Shown here piece by piece: positions 1 through 5,136 of a stretch of 5,562 nucleotides of DNA (position 1 is its first letter; each line of letters begins with the position of its first letter). Under the pieces are notes generated by a model. It had not been told where the DNA came from. It made no database searches and was given only the letters and a program-made list of their open reading frames with translations. The stretch comes from Bacillota bacterium (GTDB lineage Bacteria; Bacillota; Clostridia; Lachnospirales; Lachnospiraceae): NCBI GenBank assembly GCA_023435505.1, contig JAEYRR010000033.1, positions 1 to 5,562 on the forward strand. The letters run 5' to 3'. The position numbers and the translations under genes are program-made.

Positions 1-223
1 ATATACCGCCAAGCAATTGGTAAGGGTGGAATGGTGGTGTAAGAGACCACCGCCTGTTTGGTAACAAACAGGGCGGCTGTAAACCCCACTCGAAGCAAGA
101 CCGAATTACAAGCGATACGGCGGCCCGTCGTGTTTGTGGGTAGGTTGCTGGAGCCTAGTGGTGACATTAGGCCAAGATAGATGATCATCTAATACAGAAC
201 TCGGCTTATAGTGTTAGTCAGAT
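1..223 (+). ncRNA. rnpB: RNase P RNA (type A), 3' part; 5' end outside window
   Basis: This is the catalytic RNA of ribonuclease P, which removes 5' leaders from precursor tRNAs. The sequence shows the conserved GTAAGAG stretch (39-45), followed by a P12-like hairpin with a GTAA tetraloop (arms 51-60 and 65-75, one bulged G). It continues with the AAACCCCA...GAAGCAAGACC block (about 83-103), then GGGTAGGTTGCTGGAGCC, and the 3' conserved block around AGATAGATGATCATC and ACAGAACTCGGCTTATAG (about 175-212). These blocks and their order match the type A architecture rather than the Bacillus type B, which fits a clostridial host. The 5' half, including one strand of P4 and the P1 strand, is missing because the window begins inside the gene. 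The exact 3' end is estimated, within about 10 nt, from the position after CGGCTTATAG and before the terminator. Confidence 0.95.
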
Positions 224-226
224 TAA

Positions 227-283
227 AAAGAAATGGCATAGGACAAAAACTTTATACAAGTTTCTGTCCTATGCCATTTCTTT
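227..283. terminator. Bidirectional intrinsic terminator between rnpB and the convergent DUF2812 gene
   Basis: A perfect 19-bp inverted repeat (227-245 with 265-283) can be extended inward past one mismatch by about six more pairs, leaving a very small loop. On the + strand the stem ends in T-rich sequence (TTTCTTTATG), which suits release of the rnpB transcript. On the - strand the stem runs into a TTTTTAAT tract (complement of 222-229), which suits the end of the PadR/DUF2812 transcript. It lies 4 nt past the estimated rnpB end and 34 nt past the DUF2812 stop codon, so a single hairpin plausibly serves both convergent transcripts. Confidence 0.9.
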
Positions 284-317
284 ATGTATACTCTCCCTAT
301 TCTGCTGATGAAAACAT

Positions 318-860
318 CTATAAAGACAAACGCTTCCGTAATTTATGGCGCTTCCTATAGAACTTTATAAACATCACTACATACACAACGAATAACAATA
401 TGTAAATGGCAAATACTACCTTATTGAAAAATGTTCCTGCTACAAACTGTAACACTAACTGTGGACATATCATAGCAAAGAAAATCACCAGGCATGGAAT
501 CATCCTTCCACGATAAACCCTGTCAATCATATCTAGCTTAGACACATCATCACTAAAAATACTGTCTTCCTTACTGTTCTCCTCTGCTAATTTTCGAAAA
601 TAGCTGTAACCCACCACATCGCATAAATGCTCCCAGCCACAATCCCTATACATCTGTAAATAGGCTTGCCGATCTCTTAGTCCATCCTGATTATAATCCA
701 ACTGATAAATCACGTTGGCTGGTTCACATTTTTCAAACACATAAAAGCAAGGCAATACATACTTCACAAATTTCCAGCCTTTTCTATGCATCTTAGATAA
801 ATACTCCTGTTCCTCCTCATATTCCGGAACTGTATAATAACGAATTCCTATTTTACCCAT
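318..860 (-). CDS. DUF2812 domain-containing membrane protein
   Basis: This 180-residue protein matches the DUF2812 pattern: an N-terminal soluble domain with the signature region YRDCGWEHLCDVVGYSYFRK (71-90), followed by a hydrophobic C-terminal half. Two membrane segments are visible at about residues 121-142 and 147-166, then a strongly basic tail (RKRHKLRKR). The short loop between them predicts a hairpin in the membrane with both the soluble domain and the tail on the cytoplasmic side. There is no signal peptide. The start codon lies inside the end of the PadR gene (13-bp overlap, 848-860) and is preceded by GGAGGAG on the transcript, so the two are co-transcribed and probably translationally coupled. 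Members of this family commonly follow a PadR regulator in Firmicutes. The biochemical function is unknown. A role in envelope or membrane stress sensing is only a guess from the context. Confidence 0.88.
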   Translation of the reverse strand: MGKIGIRYYTVPEYEEEQEYLSKMHRKGWKFVKYVLPCFYVFEKCEPANVIYQLDYNQDGLRDRQAYLQMYRDCGWEHLCDVVGYSYFRKLAEENSKEDSIFSDDVSKLDMIDRVYRGRMIPCLVIFFAMICPQLVLQFVAGTFFNKVVFAIYILLFVVYVVMFIKFYRKRHKLRKRLSL

Positions 861-1174
861 CTCTCTATCTCCTCCACGTTTCTAAATAGTCTTTTTATCC
901 TACTAATCTCAAGATTTAGTACCTCTTCTCCAAGCTTAGTAATGCTGTAGATCTTTCTTTTGTCTTCTTCTCTTAAAAACTGAATTAATCTATCCTTCTC
1001 CATCTTAGATAAACTTCCATACATGGTTCCAGGACTAATGCAAATCTCCCCATTTGTCATCTCCTTCACCTTTTGCACGATATTGTACCCATGCATTTCC
1101 TCCCTAAGGCACAAAAGAATATAAAACCCTGTCTCTGTCATCGGTACATATACTTTTTTAAGATGTACATCCAT
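848..1174 (-). CDS. PadR family transcriptional regulator
   Basis: This 108-residue protein is a small PadR-type winged-helix DNA-binding regulator, normally a dimeric repressor. Visible marks are the MHGYNIVQ helix (28-34), the recognition-helix region ISPGTMYGSLSKMEKDRLI (46-64, matching the family pattern GTxYxxLxxLExxGLI), and the beta-wing RKIYSITKLGEEVL (73-86). The C-terminal helix (87-108) is short, as in the PadR-s2 subtype in which one helix dimerises. The ATG is chosen because GGGAGGTG lies 6 nt upstream (1181-1188) and the family motif follows at the usual distance. The stop overlaps the DUF2812 start by 13 bp. Three dyads in its promoter suggest that the protein represses its own operon. 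The inducer cannot be read from the sequence. Confidence 0.93.
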   Translation of the reverse strand: MDVHLKKVYVPMTETGFYILLCLREEMHGYNIVQKVKEMTNGEICISPGTMYGSLSKMEKDRLIQFLREEDKRKIYSITKLGEEVLNLEISRIKRLFRNVEEIERWVK

Positions 1175-1180
1175 ATTTCA

Positions 1181-1188
1181 CACCTCCC
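1181..1188 (-). promoter_or_regulatory. Strong ribosome binding site for the PadR gene
   Basis: On the - strand GGGAGGTG is followed by 6 nt and then ATG. It closely complements the 16S rRNA 3' end and fixes the start codon at 1174. Confidence 0.85.
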
Positions 1189-1208
1189 TTTTCTATTCTT
1201 TACTTCGA

Positions 1209-1266
1209 TATATCTCACCTCGATATATCGTACTACGATATAACTATATCGCTCTGCGATATAGTT
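1209..1266. promoter_or_regulatory. Cluster of three TATATCG/CGATATA dyads, probable PadR operators
   Basis: Dyad A (1242-1266) is a perfect 10-bp inverted repeat with a 5-bp centre (ACTATATCG-N5-CGATATAGT plus one outer pair). It spans the promoter spacer, the -10 box and one base of the -35 box. Dyad B (1224-1242) has perfect 8-bp arms TATATCGT/ACGATATA with a 3-bp centre, overlaps the expected start of transcription, and is centred 21 bp from dyad A, or two helical turns. Dyad C (1209-1227) is weaker, TATATC-N7-GATATA, centred 15 bp further on in the leader. All three share the half-site TATATC(G). The dyads are seen directly. That PadR binds them is inferred from adjacency and from the habit of this family to autoregulate. 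The half-site differs from the ATGT-N8-ACAT site of classic PadR. Confidence 0.75.
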
Positions 1267-1271
1267 GTCAA
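1243..1271 (-). promoter_or_regulatory. Sigma-A promoter of the PadR-DUF2812 operon
   Basis: Read on the - strand, TTGACA (1271-1266) is followed by exactly 17 nt and then TATAGT (1248-1243). The -35 box is a perfect match to the vegetative consensus and the -10 box has one mismatch (TATAGT versus TATAAT). Transcription should begin near 1236, giving a leader of about 60 nt before the ATG at 1174. The spacer and the -10 box are covered by a perfect dyad, so a bound dimer would exclude RNA polymerase. Confidence 0.88.
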
Positions 1272-1302
1272 CCCTTAATTTATCATTTTATGAATATTTT
1301 GG

Positions 1303-1345
1303 TATAACCATGACTGCCAATCTCTTCCCTTTCCCTTTCCTTATC
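1303..1345. repeat. Possible decayed 3' remnant of the structured repeat
   Basis: The stretch ATAACCAT..GCCAATCTCTTCCC followed by a TTCCC-rich tract resembles the tail of the full copies downstream (AAAACCAT..GCCACATCTCTTT then a pyrimidine tract). If real, the array once had at least one more unit next to the PadR promoter. The match is short and partly low-complexity. Confidence 0.35.
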
Positions 1346-1498
1346 CGTTTCTCATATCCTTTGGTTTTCATCCCACGTTATTTCACTTAAGCTCTGGACA
1401 ACCGTGGAAGCCTCTGCTGAACACGGTTGGACTTCTTGGAGTTTTGTGAAACTCTCTACCCGTGGGATGAAAACCATTCCGTATGCCACATCTCTTTT
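1344..1498. repeat. Structured repeat, copy 1
   Basis: This is the first of three related units. The outer arms form a perfect 16-bp stem (1362-1377 with 1461-1476, TGGTTTTCATCCCACG and its complement), the longest of the three copies. Inside are an 8-bp hairpin CAACCGTG/CACGGTTG with a 15-nt loop and a small GAGTTT-TGTG-AAACTC hairpin. Together these make a possible three-way junction. Compared with copies 2 and 3 it carries about 12 extra nt after the left outer arm and GG instead of CC before the small hairpin. Short ORFs crossing it on both strands have no codon-level support and follow the repeat boundaries. Strand of action is unknown. Confidence 0.8.
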
Positions 1499-1530
1499 CC
1501 CTTTCCAAACTCTTCCCCTTCCCTTCCCTT

Positions 1531-1673
1531 CCCGTCTCTCATGTCCTTTGGTTTTCATCCCTCTAACTTCGGACAACCGTGGAAGCCTATGCTGAACACG
1601 GTTGGACTTCTTCCAGTTTTGTGAAACTCTCTACCCGCGGGATGAAAACCATACCGTTAGCCATATCTCTTTC
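1531..1673. repeat. Structured repeat, copy 2
   Basis: The outer stem is 13 bp (1549-1561 with 1639-1651, TGGTTTTCATCCC/GGGATGAAAACCA). The first inner hairpin is CAACCGTG (1574-1581) with CACGGTTG (1597-1604). The second is AGTTT-TGTG-AAACT (about 1615-1628). Over the 103-bp core it differs from copy 3 at only three positions. The conserved flanks CCCGTCTCTCATG on the left and CCGTTAGCCA.ATCTCTTT on the right extend the unit beyond the stem. Confidence 0.85.
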
Positions 1674-1700
1674 CCTTCCCTTTCCCTATCCTTTTCCCTT

Positions 1701-1843
1701 CCCGTCTCTCATGCCCTTTGGTTTTCATCCCTCTAACTCCGGACAACCGTGGAAGCCTCTGCTGAACACGGTTGGACTTCTTCCAGTTTTGTGAAACTCT
1801 CTACCCGTGGGATGAAAACCATTCCGTTAGCCACATCTCTTTC
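1701..1843. repeat. Structured repeat, copy 3
   Basis: The architecture matches copy 2: outer stem 1719-1731 with 1809-1821, inner CAACCGTG/CACGGTTG hairpin, and small AGTTT-TGTG-AAACT hairpin. It starts exactly 170 bp after copy 2, against 187 bp between copies 1 and 2. The differences from copy 2 fall in a linker, in the loop of the first hairpin and next to the right outer arm, so none disrupts a proposed stem. Confidence 0.85.
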
Positions 1844-1845
1844 TC

Positions 1846-1877
1846 TTTTATTCCCTTTCCCTTTTATTCCCTTTCCC
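1846..1877. repeat. Tandem 16-bp pyrimidine-rich repeat in a polypyrimidine tract
   Basis: TTTTATTCCCTTTCCC occurs twice head to tail (1846-1861 and 1862-1877). It lies in a tract (about 1837-1890) that is nearly all C and T on the + strand. Similar TTCCC-rich tracts separate the other repeat copies (about 1321-1342, 1491-1533 and 1666-1709). Confidence 0.85.
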
Positions 1878-1907
1878 TTTCTCTTTCCTTATCTTCCGTC
1901 CTTCAAG

Positions 1908-2013
1908 TGGTACTTAGGTTAGGTACATGGCTTTCCTGGGGCGCTTGCGGTCAAACCATCTCTTGGGGGACTGTTTGAACTCGTTGGTACTTAGGCTAGG
2001 TACATGGCTTTCC
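1908..2013. repeat. 29-bp direct repeat pair in the left arm of the palindrome
   Basis: The motif beginning TGGTACTTAGG and ending ACATGGCTTTCC occurs at 1908-1936 and 1985-2013 with a single difference (TTAGGTTAGG versus TTAGGCTAGG). Its shortened complement occurs twice in the right arm (about 2191-2213 and 2284-2305), where the GTAC three-base piece inside the motif is missing. Each arm is therefore built from two tandem versions of a smaller unit. Confidence 0.82.
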
Positions 2014-2040
2014 CCGGAAATCCGGCTTCTAAACTCTTGT

Positions 2041-2160
2041 CCCTTTTATAGGATTGGCATGCGTAAGCATGACAAAAGAAGGCCCGGATGGGCATTGGTG
2101 GAAATCTTCCAACCAATGCCCATCCAGGCCTTCTTTAGCGTAGCGAATCCTATAAAAGGG
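2041..2160. other. Central long hairpin of the palindrome
   Basis: A perfect 15-bp outer stem, CCCTTTTATAGGATT (2041-2055) with its complement (2146-2160), encloses an asymmetric side hairpin CATGC-GTAA-GCATG (2058-2071) with a GNRA-type tetraloop. It then encloses a 25-bp stem (2075-2099 with 2112-2136) with one C-A mismatch (2085/2126), capped by GGAA-ATC-TTCC (2100-2110). Neither strand has a T-run after the stem, so it does not look like a standard intrinsic terminator, although it could block polymerase or be an RNase III substrate if transcribed. Confidence 0.85.
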
Positions 2161-2310
2161 TGTGTAACCTGCCGTACCGGATTACGGGGACAGCCATCTA
2201 GCCTTACGTACCACTACGAGTTTAATCCAAGCGAAAGCGGGTCCCCTAAGAGATGGTTTCGCCGCAAAGCGTAAGCCCCAGAGAAGCCATCTAACCTTAG
2301 TACCACCTTT

Positions 2311-3975
2311 CTATACATTAAAACAACTGCCTCCTACAAACTCTCGCAAAATGGAGTTCCTTGGCACATCCTCACTACTAATACCTACAAAATAATCTAA
2401 AAACTTCAGAAGCCTCTTGGCCTCAATATACTCTGGTGAATCCTTTGGAATCCCAAAAAGAATTGGCTCGGCAAATTGCTTTAACACTGCCAGTTCATAA
2501 ATCATGGCACTGTTAAACATTGCATCCGCCTCCTCCTGGAATGGGAAAATATATCTTTCCTCTCCCCGACGTACACTGGACCACATAGCGATGGTATCCT
2601 TAGCTGACGTTCCCCTTGTTCTAGCGTCCCGGACCATACGGCGAAGTAACCGGCCGTCTGTGGTAGGAATCCTGTTGTGCTCGTCAATATTAAGCTGCGT
2701 CAGGGCACTGATGTAAATCTTAAACTTGCTTTCCTTTGGTAGAGAATATGACAATTTATCGTTAAGTCCATGAATCCCTTCGATTACCAGAATGTCGTCA
2801 GGCCCTAAGGTCTTATAACGGCCTTTGTATTCACGTCTTCCGGTTTTAAAATTGTAGCTTGGAAGCTCCACGGTCTTACCGGCTAATAGATCTGTCATAT
2901 CTTGGTTAAATTGCTTTGTATCGATTGCTTCCAGGCATTCATAATTATAGTTTCCGTTCTCATCCTTTGGCGTATGTTCACGGTCACAGAAATAGTCATC
3001 CACCGCAATCGGATGAGGATTTAATCCAAAGGTCCTAAGCTGAATAGAAAGTCTGTGGGAAAATGTCGTCTTTCCGGAAGAAGATGGTCCTGCTATCATG
3101 ATAAATTTCTTATCCGGCTGATCTGCAATCTGAGCTGCAATCTCTCCAATTTTCTTTTCCTGTAATGCCTCCTGCACAAGAATCAGCTCACCTGCTCCAC
3201 CTTTACAGATTTCGTCATTGAGGGCTCCGACAGTATCAATCCCCATCTTCTTTCCCCAGTTATTCGACTCCCTTAAGGTCTCATAAAGTTTTGGAGTAGG
3301 CACAAAAGGTTGTAATTTAGTAGGAGCTTTCTTGTATGGAAGTATCATAATAAAGCCATCTTCATAAAGCGCCAGATCAAAATATTTTAAGATACCTGTT
3401 CTGGCAGGCATATATCCGTAATAGTAATCTTCAAAGCCATCCAGATTATATATATTAGCCTTACTGACACGACGGTATTTAAATAGCTTCTGCTTATCAT
3501 ACATCCCATAATGGAAGAACAAATCAATGGCATCGTCAGTATTTATGGAAAATTTCTTAAAAGGCAGGTCCTGCTCCACCATAGACCTCATTCTTTCCTT
3601 CACCTTGTCAAGAATCCCCTGGGTAAGCTTCTTCTTTCCTTCCATTTCACAGTAAAACGCATTGCCTAATGAAAATTCTATATAAATCTTGTCTATATTG
3701 CTTCTACCCATCTCTTGGTACATTGCTTTTAACATTAATAAAGACATACCTCGGATATAAGTTTTATGCCCCACATCGTCCTGAGTAGTAAGAAAACTTA
3801 TTTTGCAATCCTTTAGGATAGGTTTTGGCAATTCTCTCAGCTTGTTGTCTACAAAAGCCAGAATAATATCATTTTCATAATCTTTCTGAAATTCTTTACT
3901 TACTTCTAAGAGTGTGGTTCCCTTCTCATATTCCCTTATCTGCCCGTTTACTTCACACCTAAGCAATTTTTCCAT
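2311..3975 (-). CDS. Nucleoside kinase, uridine kinase type, with N-terminal TGS domain
   Basis: This 554-residue protein belongs to the long uridine kinase-like family found in clostridia and Thermotogae. Residues 1 to about 65 are a TGS domain, followed to about 240 by a region resembling the second N-terminal (editing-like) domain of threonyl-tRNA synthetase (DDVGHKTYIRGMSLL at its start). The C-terminal kinase domain has the P-loop GPSSSGKTT (296-304, Lys302), the DDYF motif (326-329), the PSYNFKTGRRE substrate region (372-382) and the Walker B-like ILVIEGIHGLND (395-406). It is expected to transfer ATP phosphate to a nucleoside in the cytoplasm, but the substrate is not proven for this family. 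The ATG has AAGGAG 7 nt upstream. It is the last gene of the operon, 36 bp after the Nif3-like gene. No intrinsic terminator follows; instead the 398-bp palindrome begins 5 bp after the stop codon. Confidence 0.9.
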   Translation of the reverse strand: MEKLLRCEVNGQIREYEKGTTLLEVSKEFQKDYENDIILAFVDNKLRELPKPILKDCKISFLTTQDDVGHKTYIRGMSLLMLKAMYQEMGRSNIDKIYIEFSLGNAFYCEMEGKKKLTQGILDKVKERMRSMVEQDLPFKKFSINTDDAIDLFFHYGMYDKQKLFKYRRVSKANIYNLDGFEDYYYGYMPARTGILKYFDLALYEDGFIMILPYKKAPTKLQPFVPTPKLYETLRESNNWGKKMGIDTVGALNDEICKGGAGELILVQEALQEKKIGEIAAQIADQPDKKFIMIAGPSSSGKTTFSHRLSIQLRTFGLNPHPIAVDDYFCDREHTPKDENGNYNYECLEAIDTKQFNQDMTDLLAGKTVELPSYNFKTGRREYKGRYKTLGPDDILVIEGIHGLNDKLSYSLPKESKFKIYISALTQLNIDEHNRIPTTDGRLLRRMVRDARTRGTSAKDTIAMWSSVRRGEERYIFPFQEEADAMFNSAMIYELAVLKQFAEPILFGIPKDSPEYIEAKRLLKFLDYFVGISSEDVPRNSILREFVGGSCFNV

Positions 3976-4011
3976 AAACTCTCCTTCCTCTAAGCCAAAC
4001 CATTCTGTCGA

Positions 4012-5136
4012 TTATATAATCTGAAAAGGACCCTCTTCCTTAGCAGAAATTATCTCTATTTCATTTGGTATTCCTACATAATTGTGATCTGCTTTATACA
4101 GATAATCATATAAATAACCTCTCATGAAATCAACAAATAGCTGTTCTGTGCCGAAATGACCTGCATCAATAATCATCAGGCCTTCTTCTAAAGCATCCAG
4201 AGCTGCATGGTGGTCGATATCTCCTGTGATAAGAACATCTGCTTTCACCTTTAAGGCATTCTTAATGACACTTTTCCCTGAACCAGGACTAACTGCCACT
4301 GTAGCTATCTTGCGATTCATATTACCAGACACCTTTACGTATGGCAGTTTTAATACATTTTTCACATTCTGCACCAGTTCTTCAAACAGCATATCGCGGC
4401 TTAGATAACCATAGCAGCCAATTCCTGCAACATTTCCTCTATTCTCCAGTTTATAAACATCATAAGCCACTTCTTCGTAAGGATGAACGCGAAGCATGGC
4501 CTGTATCGTGGTATCCAGTCGTTCCGGTCTTACGATGGTTTCTAATCTGACTTCCTGGGCATAGGTCATCTTATTTTCTTCCCCAATATATGGTTTAGTT
4601 CCAGGTAAAGGCTTAAAGTTACCAATTCCCTGGGCTCCAAAGCTACAACCTGAGTAGTTGCCAATATGACCGGCATCTTCCTTAATAAACGCCTGACGCA
4701 CCAGATCCACACTATCTACTGGCACATAGACAACTAATTTGTACAGGGTTTCCTCATAAGTTTTATCTAAAATCTTTGGACTGGTAATTCCAATTCTTCT
4801 TGCAGCCTCTCTCGCCATCACTGCTACATCAAAATTGGTATGCATGGCATAACAAGAAATATTCTTACTAATCAATTTAATTAGCTTTCTACCCTGAGCA
4901 TTTTTATAATTCACTTGTTTGATTGGTGAAAATAGAATTGGATGATGAGTGATGAGCATATCCACATTGGCTGCCAAACATTGATCCACTACACTTTCAC
5001 TGGCATCTAAGGCCACCATAATTTTATGGACTTCCTGATCCTCTCTACCAATCAGAAGACCTACATTATCCCAATCCTCGGCCAATTTCTTTGGCGCTAA
5101 CTGTTCTAATCCTAGTATAATATCCCTACCTAGCAT
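4012..5136 (-). CDS. yqfO: Nif3-like dinuclear metal center protein (YqfO type)
   Basis: This 374-residue protein is the longer, YqfO-like form of the Nif3 family, with an extra domain inserted in the middle (about residues 125-230, containing a CutA1/PII-like fold in known members). The N-terminal family signature is EDWDNVGLLIG (20-30). Likely metal ligands are visible: His64-His65 in ITHHPILFSP, Asp103 in HTNFDVA, and His327 with Glu331 in DAGHFGTEQ. Family members form toroidal hexamers and are often labelled GTP cyclohydrolase I type 2, but a physiological reaction is not established. The start codon lies inside the last codons of trmK (11-bp overlap, 5126-5136), with only AAGG and a GGAAGGGGG stretch upstream. 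Translation is therefore probably coupled to trmK. This pairing is widespread in Firmicutes. Confidence 0.93.
   Translation of the reverse strand: MLGRDIILGLEQLAPKKLAEDWDNVGLLIGREDQEVHKIMVALDASESVVDQCLAANVDMLITHHPILFSPIKQVNYKNAQGRKLIKLISKNISCYAMHTNFDVAVMAREAARRIGITSPKILDKTYEETLYKLVVYVPVDSVDLVRQAFIKEDAGHIGNYSGCSFGAQGIGNFKPLPGTKPYIGEENKMTYAQEVRLETIVRPERLDTTIQAMLRVHPYEEVAYDVYKLENRGNVAGIGCYGYLSRDMLFEELVQNVKNVLKLPYVKVSGNMNRKIATVAVSPGSGKSVIKNALKVKADVLITGDIDHHAALDALEEGLMIIDAGHFGTEQLFVDFMRGYLYDYLYKADHNYVGIPNEIEIISAKEEGPFQII

Larger units (their letters stand above)
1908..2305. repeat. 398-bp nested palindrome (long imperfect inverted repeat)
   Basis: The ends TGGTACTTAGGTTAG (1908) and CTAACCTTAGTACCA (2305) are near-perfect complements. 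Complementarity continues inward with small gaps: the left arm TGGGGCGCTTGCGG...AAACCATCTCTTGGGGGAC (to about 1971) pairs with 2241-2282, the second block 1977-2024 pairs with about 2178-2221, and the centre closes as a long hairpin (2041-2160). The arm midpoint (2106.5) coincides with the centre of the inner hairpin (2105.5), so this is one folded unit. It ends 5 bp before the kinase stop codon. No protein of recognisable family is encoded; an ORF covering 1927-2274 only follows the palindrome. No clear target-site duplication is visible at its ends. It could be a non-autonomous mobile element or a long hairpin RNA; the sequence does not decide. Confidence 0.85.

Noticed and set aside
1265..1308. 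A + strand promoter (TATAAC at 1303-1308) that would transcribe the repeat array.
   Set aside because: No acceptable -35 box exists at the right spacing (TTTATC only), so the match is no better than expected in AT-rich DNA.
1344..1843. CRISPR array.
   Set aside because: Three units of about 145 bp with low-complexity spacers do not fit CRISPR repeats (about 23-47 bp) or unique spacers, and no cas gene is present.
2041..2160. Intrinsic terminator of the kinase operon.
   Set aside because: The stem is strong, but no T-run follows it on the - strand, and it lies more than 150 bp beyond the stop codon.
1352..2274. Several short open frames on both strands (for example 1404-1595, 1579-1794, 1772-1978, 1927-2274) with similar peptides such as AEHGWTSSSFVKLSTRG.
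   Set aside because: They follow the DNA repeats, so the peptide similarity comes from the repeat sequence. They overlap each other in several frames, lack ribosome binding sites and translate the pyrimidine tracts into low-complexity residues.
1908..2305. Insertion sequence or retron msr-msd region.
   Set aside because: No transposase or reverse transcriptase gene lies in the window, and no target-site duplication is evident at the palindrome ends.
2502..2716. Open frames inside the kinase gene on both strands, and similar ones within the Nif3-like and trmK genes (4226-4550, 5206-5433).
   Set aside because: They are shadows of well-supported genes in other frames and show no family features.
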